A stretch of DNA of 64,000 nucleotides from Clostridium sp. CF012. GTDB taxonomy: Bacteria > Bacillota > Clostridia > Clostridiales > Clostridiaceae. The stretch's first letter is position 1. Each line of letters begins with the position of its first letter. The notes beneath the pieces were generated by a model. It made no database searches and was not told the DNA's origin. It saw only the letters and a list, made by a program, of their open reading frames with translations. This document shows positions 23,412 through 32,115 of the stretch, piece after piece. A program made the translations under genes and the position numbers. The DNA lies in assembly GCF_018861755.1 (NCBI RefSeq), contig NZ_JAHLEF010000015.1:1-64000 (forward strand), in the 5' to 3' direction.

Positions 23412-24122
23412 TTATTTTAATTTATAACCTTTAACTAATTCATCATCTTTACTGTCCATATTATCCTTACCTGCTACTTCTAATTTAAATCCAGTACCCT
23501 GAAGTTTTGTAACATCTAAGCCTGCTTTAATTAGTGGCTCTGCCTTAAATACAAATTCCATGTCCTCATCAGATGCTCCTAATTTTTCTGTAAAGTGCAC
23601 TGAATTACCCTCTCCAAGCATTAAAACATAATGTTTTTCATCTGCCATATACTTGATTAGCTTTGGATCCTGCTCTAAGATTCTTCTAAAAGCATCCTCT
23701 GAGCCATTTGAAGTTTCTTTATTATCACTTACGTTATAAGGGAAAATTATTCTATTTGATAACTGAACCCCGCCTTCTATCTCAGCAGGCTTATATACCC
23801 ACTTACTCGTGTCTAGCTTTTTAACATCCAGACCAGCTTTAATTAATGGATCCGCATCTATTACCATAGCAAAGTCTATTTTATTTGCAGAGGTATCTTT
23901 AGTCCATTCGAACTTATCATTTGCAGGAAGCTTAAATCCCCAATGTTGAAGAGTACCATGATAGCCTTTACTCTTAGGGTTTGCCTTTACAATGGCATTA
24001 AAAGCTTTAAGAGCACCATCCGAGTCTTTACTTACAGTTTGAGCTTTACTACTACAGCCCACAAATGATAGAGTAAGAATAGATAAAGTTAACAATATCA
24101 TAATTTTTTTATTTTTTTTCAT
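23412..24122 (-). CDS. Lipoprotein with an internal duplication, copper-region
   Basis: A 236-residue protein with a signal peptide and lipobox LSFVGC (cysteine at residue 23). The mature part contains two copies of a roughly 80-residue unit, each ending in PLIKAGLDV (near residues 92 and 195), so it is probably a tandem two-domain protein. No cysteine or Met-rich metal site is obvious. Position between csoR-copA-copZ and the HMA/TauE/cupredoxin gene suggests an extracytoplasmic role in copper handling. I do not recognise a named family. Confidence 0.75.
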   Translation of the reverse strand: MKKNKKIMILLTLSILTLSFVGCSSKAQTVSKDSDGALKAFNAIVKANPKSKGYHGTLQHWGFKLPANDKFEWTKDTSANKIDFAMVIDADPLIKAGLDVKKLDTSKWVYKPAEIEGGVQLSNRIIFPYNVSDNKETSNGSEDAFRRILEQDPKLIKYMADEKHYVLMLGEGNSVHFTEKLGASDEDMEFVFKAEPLIKAGLDVTKLQGTGFKLEVAGKDNMDSKDDELVKGYKLK

Positions 24123-24207
24123 ATTTAAAACAACTCCTTCTAATTTTTATATTTATATAATATCCAATTATTATGAAGATTAAATGAAGAAACATATTAT
24201 TATTCAC

Positions 24208-26025
24208 CTATGCGCCTAAATACTCTTTTCTTATTTGCTCTAAATCTACATTTTTCAAATCATCTACAATAACTATAGCACCTACAATATTGCCGTCCTT
24301 TAAAATTGTATAGAAACCATTAGCACTAAAGGTAGCAGTTGCTTTAACAATTCCTTTTTTTCCTTTAAACGTAGCTACATTTGTGCCTGTATCAGCGTTT
24401 GCAATTTCAAAGGTCCCATCAGGATTATCAAAATTATTTAAATCAAAGCTTAAAGTTGTATTAGCATTTTTTTCTGCAACAATAATTAATGGTTCAAATT
24501 CATATCCTATTCCTTTAATTGAAGCAGTTTGATTGCTACCGGAAAGTAATGCAATGTGAATCAATCTACTTGTTTTAACCTTACTTAAATCAGTACCATA
24601 AATACTTGGCTTTTGAGGGGTTGCAGGTGCTGTGGAATCTCCTCCACCCATGTTACAACCAGGCATTCCACTTGATGGAGCTGGTATTGAAGCATCAGGC
24701 TTTGAGGTGTCCACAGTTGCAACATTATCAACCACCTTAAATATACCCCTAATCATGCCCATTCCACAGCTGAAGTTTAAATCTTTATCCTTTGGTGTAA
24801 ATTCAATAACATTCTCGCCTTGCTTCAAATCCCTCTGAATGTTTAAAGACGGAATAATAATTTGGTTGTTACAGGAATTTAATGCCTTACCATCAATTAT
24901 CCATTTTACAGGCATATTTTTCTGTATATATAGACCATTTGGGGTATAACCAGAACCATCTGCCGTCATCCGAACTATCTGAACCCCATTCTCTATAACT
25001 GGTTTAGCAGCGGGTGTTGCTGATGCCGATGTTTTATTACCAGATAAAGTAGCAGCTAGTGAAGCTGTAGAAGGCACATTAACACCAGCCAGGGCTAGTC
25101 CTCTAGTTCCCATTACCATACCTAAAACTACAACTAGTATTCCACTAAATTTTAAAAGAGTTTTTGTATATCCTTTACTTATAAGACCTGATAGTGCGCC
25201 AAAGGTAAGCATTAATGGTACTGTACCTAGAGAAAATATTAGCATAGCTAAGGCACCCTTGTAAGCACTTCCAGTTCCTAATGCATATAGTTGCATTGTC
25301 TGAAGGGGTCCACAGGGCATAAGTCCATTAAGAACACCAACTAAAAAAGGAGTTTTTGGTTTTTTCTTAAGCTTGCAAGCAGACCATGGGAGCTTTATAT
25401 TAAACTTTCTAAATAAGCTATAGCCACTCATATTAAGTCCCATCATTATCATAAACAAACCAGCAAATATTTGAAGTCCAGCCTTCACGGATAATGAGAG
25501 CGAAAGCACAGAACCTAGAGAACCAACTATCCCACCAAGAATAGTGTAGGAGACAACTCTACCTGCGTTGTATAGAATGGCAGGTTTCATGGAATCAAAT
25601 TTACTTTTACTATCTTTATTTATACTTTGTGATAGCATTATTCCCCCACACATACCTACACAATGAATTGAGGTTAGGGCCCCAACAATGAATAGAACAA
25701 AATATGTAGCACCGTTTAGCCTTGAGGTCATATCTATTCCACCTGTTGAATTTCCAATTAATATAATTGCTGCTACAATTATAAATATACCCACTATTTT
25801 ATAGTTATTTGAATTCTCTGTACTATAACCAGCTGCTTTTATAGTAGTTTTAATCTTTTCTTTGTTACAGAAATCTGTATCATACTCTATAGTTAAAGAT
25901 TGGGCGCTGAAACTAGCCTTAGCGGTTTTTACACCATCTAATTTTGTAACTGCTCTTTCCACTCTTGCCTCGCAGGATGTACATGTCATGTCAAAGACTT
26001 TGATTTTTTCTTTTTTAACGCTCAC
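24208..26025 (-). CDS. HMA-TauE/SafE-cupredoxin fusion membrane protein
   Basis: A 605-residue protein built of: an HMA domain with CTSC near residue 15; a TauE/SafE/DsbD-like membrane domain (residues 85-330) with CVGMCGG and LMPCGP motifs, each placing a cysteine in a membrane helix; a cupredoxin-like domain (340-430) with NSCNNQIIIPSLNIQ and NFSCGMGMI; a Pro/Ser-rich linker; and a last beta domain. Such fusions handle copper or reducing equivalents at the membrane. It starts at GTG with AGGAGG. The neighbours are copper genes. Confidence 0.82.
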   Translation of the reverse strand: MSVKKEKIKVFDMTCTSCEARVERAVTKLDGVKTAKASFSAQSLTIEYDTDFCNKEKIKTTIKAAGYSTENSNNYKIVGIFIIVAAIILIGNSTGGIDMTSRLNGATYFVLFIVGALTSIHCVGMCGGIMLSQSINKDSKSKFDSMKPAILYNAGRVVSYTILGGIVGSLGSVLSLSLSVKAGLQIFAGLFMIMMGLNMSGYSLFRKFNIKLPWSACKLKKKPKTPFLVGVLNGLMPCGPLQTMQLYALGTGSAYKGALAMLIFSLGTVPLMLTFGALSGLISKGYTKTLLKFSGILVVVLGMVMGTRGLALAGVNVPSTASLAATLSGNKTSASATPAAKPVIENGVQIVRMTADGSGYTPNGLYIQKNMPVKWIIDGKALNSCNNQIIIPSLNIQRDLKQGENVIEFTPKDKDLNFSCGMGMIRGIFKVVDNVATVDTSKPDASIPAPSSGMPGCNMGGGDSTAPATPQKPSIYGTDLSKVKTSRLIHIALLSGSNQTASIKGIGYEFEPLIIVAEKNANTTLSFDLNNFDNPDGTFEIANADTGTNVATFKGKKGIVKATATFSANGFYTILKDGNIVGAIVIVDDLKNVDLEQIRKEYLGA

Positions 26026-26227
26026 TTTTTTACCTCCTAAAAGTTCTTACTTTGATATTTAATGTTATATTAAATGGATCTTTATCTTGCAAGGTTCATG
26101 AATATTAAGCTGTACCTTTAATCCTATAAATATAAATCTTAATTTTAATTATACAAAAGAGATGTGTAGATTTTATAAAGAAATGTAAGAAATTTCAATA
26201 AAAAAACTTAATTAACATTAAATTATA

Positions 26228-26515
26228 TTATTTAATCTCAAGTGTTTTCTTATCCTCATTGGTATTGTCACAGCAACTTCCTTTTTTATTGCCACCCATC
26301 ATCATTGGAATCATTAAAATCATCATTACTGGACATAAGAATGGCAACATCTTCAGAACTACTCTACCAGTGCTTGGACTAATCTTTGTTATAATCGGCA
26401 AAGAAAACAGAATAACTATAGGTAATCCACAACAAATTACCATGTGAGCCATATGTTTTAGTGGACTATGCTTACCATTACTTTGCTTAACTTATTTATC
26501 TTCATTAAAATTCAT
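26228..26515 (-). pseudogene. Small membrane protein interrupted by an in-frame TAA
   Basis: The true start appears to be the ATG at 26515, which has GGAGGGG 6 bases upstream, but codon 8 is TAA (26492-26494) after MNFNEDK. The same frame then runs on as VKQSNGKHSPLKHMAHMVIC and two membrane segments to 26228, ending in a CCDNTNEDKK tail. A shorter product could start at MAHMVICCGL (26452), but no ribosome binding site precedes it. A nonsense mutation or a sequence error is likely. The two cysteine pairs fit a metal-related role in this cluster. Confidence 0.6.
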
Positions 26516-26608
26516 TATTACCCCTCCAATATGCTTTCTATAATTTAGAAAACACTCATAATTTAATTACATTATATGTTTGACATGTGAAGAAACTAAA
26601 AGCATACT

Positions 26609-27169
26609 TTATTGTTTTTTCCAATTTGAAAAATAATTTATGTTTTTACCCATATAACTCTGAGATATAACTAAATTACTTCCATCGTCTATTTTATCGG
26701 TCTCTAATATTGGTACTGGATTACATCCATTTTTTAATTTTTCAATTTGATTAATACTAAATCTATTACCACAATTTTGACAAACTAATTCATCGCCTTC
26801 TTGCTTATAATACCCTTTGCCTGATGTATAACATACCTCACAAGTATTAAATGCGGTTCTTATAGTTCCATCACTAGCTTTTACAGCTAGTACCTCCATG
26901 TACGTATCTCCTGATTTATAAGGGTAAAACTTTGCGGTTTTAGTAACCTCACTTTTAGGAATCTTTAAATCTCCAGTAGCAACTTTCTCATTAGGAATAT
27001 TTAACTTACTTGAAGTTGCATCTTTATTGCCAACATCCTTATTTGTAGACGTATCTTTACTAAGTATACCGCTTTGGTATATTCCAATTAAGATAATAAA
27101 GACAAGACAAATACCTGAAATCATGAGTATTTTATTATTGACTTTCTTTTTTATTATTGGCTCCTTCAT
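26609..27169 (-). CDS. DUF2318 membrane-anchored protein
   Basis: A 186-residue protein with one N-terminal membrane anchor (residues 14-32) and an extracytoplasmic DUF2318 domain. Visible are FNTCEVCYTSGKGYY, VCQNCGNRFSINQI and GCNPVPI: two CxxC pairs that probably bind a metal or Fe-S cluster. The family is found with iron and copper membrane systems (Ftr1/FetM-type) and with TauE/SafE-like proteins as here. It is likely part of the same metal-handling cluster as the fusion protein downstream. Confidence 0.85.
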   Translation of the reverse strand: MKEPIIKKKVNNKILMISGICLVFIILIGIYQSGILSKDTSTNKDVGNKDATSSKLNIPNEKVATGDLKIPKSEVTKTAKFYPYKSGDTYMEVLAVKASDGTIRTAFNTCEVCYTSGKGYYKQEGDELVCQNCGNRFSINQIEKLKNGCNPVPILETDKIDDGSNLVISQSYMGKNINYFSNWKKQ

Positions 27170-27365
27170 TTAAAGCACCCCTTATATATTTTTTTAAAAA
27201 TATGCTATTTAAAGTTGCTTGTAATACCATTATATTAAAAAGTAATGTAGATAATATGTGCATAGATATATTTTAGGCACTTATTTCTTATATCTTACTG
27301 TTCGTATATTATTTGTGCGATGATCTCAACATTCCATTAAAATACACGGTTATGCTTTGCATAAA

Positions 27366-28046
27366 TTAATCACTACCAAATTTGTAACCAATTTTAGTTA
27401 CAGTTAATATATATTTAGGATTTCTGGTGTCCTCTTCTATCTTTTTACGTATATTCTTAATGTGTACATCTATTGTTCTATCAAAACCTTGAAAATCTAT
27501 TCCCATAATTCTTTCAATCAGTTTTTCTCTTGTAAATATTTTCCCCTCGTTAGATGAAAGAATATGTACTATGTCAAATTCATTTGGTGTAAGATATATT
27601 TCTTCACCACGTGCTTTGACTGTTCTTTTCTCATAATTAATTTCTAAATCACCATTATTATAAATTTTTGTTTCACACTCATTTGCATTCAGCCTTCTAA
27701 ATAAAGAATTTACTCTTGCAGTTAGTTCTCGTGGACTGAATGGCTTAACGAGATACTCATCTGCTCCTAGATTTAATCCTTCTATTCTATCCACTAAAGT
27801 ACTCTTTGCTGTAAGCATAAATATATGCACCTCAGAAATTTTTCTTAGTACACTGCAAACCTCTTCACCAGATATGTCAGGCAGCATTAGGTCTAATATA
27901 ACTAAGCTGAATTCAATTTTTTCGAATAGTTTTATACCTTCCATACCCTTTGTAGTACAATAAACAATATAGCCTGCATTTTCAAGATATGCTTTTAGTA
28001 TTTCTGAAATCTTTTCTTCGTCTTCAATAATCAATATATTATTCAC
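27366..28046 (-). CDS. OmpR/PhoB-type response regulator, orphan
   Basis: A 226-residue two-domain regulator. The receiver has acidic pair DEE at 9-11, phosphoacceptor Asp near residue 52 (LVILDLMLPD), Thr (MLTAK) and Lys (LVKPFSPRELTAR). The winged helix ends with FDRTIDVHIKNIRKKIEED and VTKIGYKF. No histidine kinase gene is adjacent on either side. It lies at the upstream end of the metal cluster, so it may control it; that is inference from position. Confidence 0.92.
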   Translation of the reverse strand: MNNILIIEDEEKISEILKAYLENAGYIVYCTTKGMEGIKLFEKIEFSLVILDLMLPDISGEEVCSVLRKISEVHIFMLTAKSTLVDRIEGLNLGADEYLVKPFSPRELTARVNSLFRRLNANECETKIYNNGDLEINYEKRTVKARGEEIYLTPNEFDIVHILSSNEGKIFTREKLIERIMGIDFQGFDRTIDVHIKNIRKKIEEDTRNPKYILTVTKIGYKFGSD

Positions 28047-28303
28047 GTTTAATTAACCCCTTTTTCAATTTAATAGTTGACATATTTGAATTCTGCTCAT
28101 TATTATGATTCTCTAATATTTAGCATAATATATAAAAATATGTTATTTAAGGAGTTAATAATGTGAAAGTAAAATCCAGTGAAAAAATCAATGGAAAGAT
28201 TCTCTCATTTCTCTGATAGCTTGACTCCTCATAATATAATTATATCTACAAAAAAAACGTCTTCAAATCGCTATAAATTAATCAATAGGATAATAAAGAA
28301 AAT

Positions 28304-28355
28304 ATATTGTGCAAAGTTCATTAAAAAAACTTCAAAATTGTACTATGCACAATAT
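28304..28355 (-). terminator. Inverted repeat downstream of the NlpC/P60 gene
   Basis: ATATTGTGCA and TGCACAATAT are exact complements separated by 32 bases, ending 10 bases from the NlpC/P60 stop. The long loop makes it a weak terminator candidate. Confidence 0.35.
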
Positions 28356-28364
28356 ATGTATTTT

Positions 28365-29501
28365 TTATTTTACTCTTCTGGCAGTTACATAATCTTTTCT
28401 TACCATTGGTGAAATTTTAATTACATCTCCTGTACGAGGAGCATGGATATAATTATTATCACCAACGTATATGCCCATGTGATGAGGACTCGCAAAAGTT
28501 CCAAAGAATATCAAGTCTCCAGGTTGAAGGTTGTCTCTTGATACTTGTACACCATCATTTATCTGATCAAAGGTGGTTCTTCCTACTGATATTCCAAAAT
28601 GCGCGTATACGTATTGCGTAAATCCTGAGCAATCAAACCCCGAAGGCGACGTTCCACCCCATAAATATGGTGTGCCAAGGAAGTTAGAAGCGTAGGCTAT
28701 TATAGCATTATCTGATATAGCAGCTGATCCTCTTGAAGGCGTATATTTAGGTGCCGAATTTCTTATTTTTTTTATTTTTGTTATACTTTTACTTGCTGAC
28801 ACTTCTGACTCCCTTATTTGTGCTACAAGAATATTTTCCTTGCTATTTTTTAGTTCTTCTATCAATTTATTATGTAACTCCTTAGAGACAATTTCCTTGC
28901 TCCTTAGCTCAGTTATCAATTTATTTTGTGATTCTTTAGTAACGTTTATCTTATCAATCTTCTGCTTGTTTTCTACTTGCAAATTAAGCAATACTTCCTT
29001 TGTATTATTTAAACTTTGCTGCTTTTCAATTAATTCTTTTTGGGCAACTTTAAACTCCGCCACTACTTTTTTATCAAATTCAATAATGGTTTTTATGCTT
29101 TCTACTCTAGATACAAAATCTCCAAAGCTCTCTGACTCAAGTACTACACTCATATACCCATCAAATCCATTTATGTACAAGGTTCTCATTCTACTATTAA
29201 ATAATTCTTGTTCCTTTTTGTTTTCCGTTTCAATCTGTTTAGCCTTCGCAGTGGCACTTTCAATTGCCTTTTTAGTTTGGAGTATTTTCGCCTTATTTTC
29301 CTCTGTCTTGGTCATGATTGCCTCAATTTCATTATCAAACTTTTCTAGTCTAGTTTCAATTGCTCCCCTCTCATCTTGAATTTTCTTTAGTGAATCCTTC
29401 TGCTGTTGTAATTTTTCATTTGTTGGAATCGCGAGTGTTGTTACATTTGAAGTTAAAATCAAGGTAATTGCAACTGCGATACTTCTCAGGGCATTCTTCA
29501 T
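28365..29501 (-). CDS. Secreted NlpC/P60 peptidoglycan endopeptidase with coiled coil
   Basis: A 378-residue exported hydrolase: signal peptide (residues 1-25, ending TTLA), a long coiled-coil region (30-240) rich in Lys/Glu/Gln as in PcsB/CwlO-like proteins, and a C-terminal NlpC/P60 domain (265-378) with catalytic Cys in SGFDCSGFTQYV, His in HHMGIYVGDN and a third polar residue, His, in YIHAPRTG. It should cut peptide stems in the cell wall during growth or division. It is a single gene. Confidence 0.92.
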   Translation of the reverse strand: MKNALRSIAVAITLILTSNVTTLAIPTNEKLQQQKDSLKKIQDERGAIETRLEKFDNEIEAIMTKTEENKAKILQTKKAIESATAKAKQIETENKKEQELFNSRMRTLYINGFDGYMSVVLESESFGDFVSRVESIKTIIEFDKKVVAEFKVAQKELIEKQQSLNNTKEVLLNLQVENKQKIDKINVTKESQNKLITELRSKEIVSKELHNKLIEELKNSKENILVAQIRESEVSASKSITKIKKIRNSAPKYTPSRGSAAISDNAIIAYASNFLGTPYLWGGTSPSGFDCSGFTQYVYAHFGISVGRTTFDQINDGVQVSRDNLQPGDLIFFGTFASPHHMGIYVGDNNYIHAPRTGDVIKISPMVRKDYVTARRVK

Positions 29502-29813
29502 TATTACATCTCCTTCACTCTTTTAAAATTCATAAGACACAGAGAGAATTTAACATAAACTTATGTAGTTCATATGAAGATTGTCCACATTTATGGTTTA
29601 TGCATTTTAAAATAGTATGGAGGGCATAGACATGCTAATATCTTATCCCTAATTAAAAAATCATATCAAATGAAAAGATTTCGCAGCTCCTTTGATATGA
29701 CTAACATTCATTTATGATTTATACTTTATTAATATATTTTTTTTATTATTATATTCATCTTAATTTATTTCTCCAAAGCAAATCTTTCATTTAAAACATC
29801 TAGAGAATTATCT
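29502..29813. other. Intergenic region with one inverted repeat
   Basis: This AT-rich stretch has no supported gene. CATATCAAA and TTTGATATG near 29668-29705 form a 9-bp inverted repeat. I see no RNA family or promoter clear enough to name. Confidence 0.5.
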
Positions 29814-30077
29814 CTATGCTATTTTCTTATCATATTTTCGTATAGTACTTGAAATTTTAGTATATTTCAAAGCAGCAGTTTCTATTTTTACAACATCATA
29901 TCCTACCTCTTCAATAGCTGCCTTAATAATTTTATCAGTAATATTCTCGCTTATCTCAGCAGTTACAACAAGCTTTTTAATATCCACTTCACGTACCCCA
30001 ATTTCCATTAACGCTTCGACAACATGATTTAGACCATGTTCAAAAGTCATACTTTTTACTAATATTTTCTTTTTCAT
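29814..30077 (-). pseudogene. Decayed copZ-like HMA protein lacking the CxxC
   Basis: An 87-codon frame that aligns along its length with copZ (MKKKILVKSM versus MKKKIFVEGM, then AAIEEVGYDVV versus AAIDEAGYEVV). The metal site MSCAHC has become MTFEHG, so both copper-binding cysteines are lost, and the frame runs on for about 20 extra residues. With a copA 3' fragment directly upstream it looks like the remains of a duplicated copA-copZ end. It may still be translated, since a site similar to that of copZ is kept. Confidence 0.75.
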
Positions 30078-30102
30078 TTATATTTATCTCCCTTCAAATT
30101 TG

Positions 30103-30178
30103 AATATTATCGTAATGGCTCAAAGCCGTTTATTCGTAGTACCTTTGTTAAATGCGGAAACTCAGCTAAAACTCCCTT
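30103..30178 (-). pseudogene. Fragment of a copA 3' end
   Basis: This stretch aligns with the end of copA at 20578-20650: TAATGGCT, then AACC/AGCC, then TTTGTTAAT and GAAACTNAGCTAAAACTC are shared with small changes and the frame is broken. It sits upstream of the decayed copZ exactly as copA sits upstream of copZ. Only the last 25 codons or so can be recognised. Confidence 0.7.
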
Positions 30179-30477
30179 CCGCAAATAATTTAACTTTATC
30201 TACTATTAGTATTACATAAGAATATAAAGAAATTATGTTTTTAGCAATTTGCTAAAACTATTTTTCAAAAATAACTTTAGATAATGCAAAAAAAATTGCT
30301 AGTATCTATCTTTATAAAATCTACATGTTTTTTTTATATAATCTAAGTACGATTTATATTCATAGAATATAAACACAATCTTATGATAAGACCCTGGGGG
30401 TAAATAGCAATTAATAATATTCAATTATAGATGCGACCTCTAAGTTAGCACAACATTGAATATTTTAGGGAGGAAAA

Positions 30478-31221
30478 ATGGATTTTAGAGAATTTAATTT
30501 TAAAACAGTTATGCATTTAGCTACTTATATAAATAATGAATGGCATCCATCTAATTTCTTTGAAAATAAAAATGATGGATTTTTAGAAAAAATACTTATA
30601 CCTAATAAAAAAACATTATTACATGATTATATTGAGTTTATTCATGAGGATGAACTGGATTATGCTATACGAAAAACTGGATATGAAAGTATAATAGGTA
30701 ATGTAATTGATACTCTTTTAGTTTATAACATAGATTATCCTGATATGACTGAAAAGGAAGAAAATAATATCGAACTAAAAGAGGAATATTATTCGAAACT
30801 AATTGAATTATACTATAAATTAACTCCAGTTATTGTAGAAGAAATTTTTACAATTTTATATATGGATAAGGAGCTTTTAAAAGAGTTTAATGAAAGCATT
30901 TCTGAGATAATAAAAGAGATGAAAACAGATAAATATAAAATATATTTGGAAAAAGATGGAGTAATAAAGCGGATTACCGATTTACCTAAATGGTTGAAAA
31001 ACGGAGTATTCTTTAGAGATAAAGGGAGATGCCAGATTTGTGGTAAAGATTTAACTTGTCTGATTAGTACAGATAGTAAAATAACCTATGATTACATAAT
31101 TCCATTAGAGAAAGGTGGTTCTAATGATCCATCAAACTTTCAATTAACTTGTAAAAGTTGTAATCCATCAAAAGGGGTAAGGTTAACTACCATAAAAAAA
31201 TTAATGTCTTTATTTTTATGA
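30478..31221 (+). CDS. HNH-domain protein with an atypical catalytic motif
   Basis: A 247-residue protein with an unrecognised helical N-terminal 165 residues and a C-terminal HNH-like domain: RCQICGKDL supplies the first zinc cysteine pair, CKSCNP the second, and ITYDYIIPLEKGGSNDPSNF lies between. The usual motif is DHIIPL; here the catalytic-position His is Tyr (DYIIPL). The Asn of the HNH pattern (SNFQL) is kept. Loss of the His may mean no nuclease activity or a different role. GGGAGG precedes the ATG. It stands alone on the plus strand. Confidence 0.8.
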   Translation: MDFREFNFKTVMHLATYINNEWHPSNFFENKNDGFLEKILIPNKKTLLHDYIEFIHEDELDYAIRKTGYESIIGNVIDTLLVYNIDYPDMTEKEENNIELKEEYYSKLIELYYKLTPVIVEEIFTILYMDKELLKEFNESISEIIKEMKTDKYKIYLEKDGVIKRITDLPKWLKNGVFFRDKGRCQICGKDLTCLISTDSKITYDYIIPLEKGGSNDPSNFQLTCKSCNPSKGVRLTTIKKLMSLFL

Positions 31222-31313
31222 TGGGTACAGGACATGTAACTAGTTTAATAATGTCACTTCTATAAAGTACCCATATTGTGTGTTTTTCAGGATGTAGGTT
31301 GTCTAGGTTCACG

Positions 31314-31363
31314 ATAAGAGAAGCACAATCACTAATGATACATTAGGATTGTGCTTCTCTTAT
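31314..31363. terminator. Bidirectional terminator hairpin
   Basis: ATAAGAGAAGCACAATC and its exact complement form a 17-bp stem with a 16-base loop, between the converging HNH gene and the Met-rich protein gene. Confidence 0.8.
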
Positions 31364-31406
31364 TTCATTATCTTTATACTATTTATTTTAATAATCTGCT
31401 AGAATA

Positions 31407-31856
31407 TTATCTTCTCATCATACTTCCATGAAACCCTGTCATATCTTCTTTGCTTATGGATTTCATCATATTATCCATAGACCCATAACCATTCTCACCC
31501 ATTGCATCAATCATTTTTTTATAATCAGCATCACTTATGTTATTCATTAAATTACTCATAGAATCAAAATCTCTATTTTCCATTGCTTTTACTCCATCAT
31601 TGAAGCCATTATCTTTCATTATTTTTATCATATCATTATAACTATTATTTGATTGACCTCCAGCATTTTGCTTATCCATCATGGACCCTCTAGAATTATT
31701 ATTAATATTATTATTATTATTATTATTTTCTGTTCCCATCATTGCTCTGTTAAAATCATTGGAAGTTACATCATTTCTACTTGTTGCATATGCAACTGAA
31801 ATTCCTCCTACTGTTAGTATGCTCGCTATTATTAAAACAATAACTTTATTTTTCAT
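31407..31856 (-). CDS. Exported Met/Asn-rich protein, possible metal binder
   Basis: A 149-residue protein with an N-terminal signal segment (MKNKVIVLIIASILTVGGIS, cleavage near YATS). The mature part has an Asn-only stretch and about 17 methionines, many in MM pairs (RAMMG, GSMMD, DNMMKS, GSMMRR), plus repeats around MSNLMNNISDADYKKMIDAM. Extracytoplasmic Met-rich proteins often bind Cu(I) or Ag(I), and a copper cluster lies nearby, so that is my inference. No named family is recognised. Confidence 0.7.
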   Translation of the reverse strand: MKNKVIVLIIASILTVGGISVAYATSRNDVTSNDFNRAMMGTENNNNNNNINNNSRGSMMDKQNAGGQSNNSYNDMIKIMKDNGFNDGVKAMENRDFDSMSNLMNNISDADYKKMIDAMGENGYGSMDNMMKSISKEDMTGFHGSMMRR

Positions 31857-32010
31857 TTAGTATCACTCCTCTATTTGTTTTTCTCTTTATATTTATTCTA
31901 TCACTCAATTGTGGAGCAATTATGAAGCTACAATATATTCTAATAAATACTTTTAAAACTGTTATATTAAATAAAATAATTATCCTACTAAATTCATGAT
32001 TTTAACATAA

Positions 32011-32051
32011 AAAAGTCCCACAAGTATTTGATTAAATACCTGTAGGGCTTT
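32011..32051 (-). terminator. Terminator of the dehydratase-activator operon
   Basis: AAAGCCCTACAGGTATTT pairs imperfectly with AAATACTTGTGGGACTTT on the minus strand, followed by a T-run. It lies 65 bases beyond the activator gene's stop. Confidence 0.75.
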
Positions 32052-32115
32052 AGAAATCTATCTACCACCACAGATACAAGCGCTAATAGCACTCATACCT
32101 GTTTAAACTGAAATT

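Noticed and set aside
32058-32096. Twelve-codon peptide MSAISACICGGR downstream of the activator gene
   Set aside because: AGGT is directly against the ATG, which is too close, and there is no processing gene; probably chance within the 3' untranslated region.
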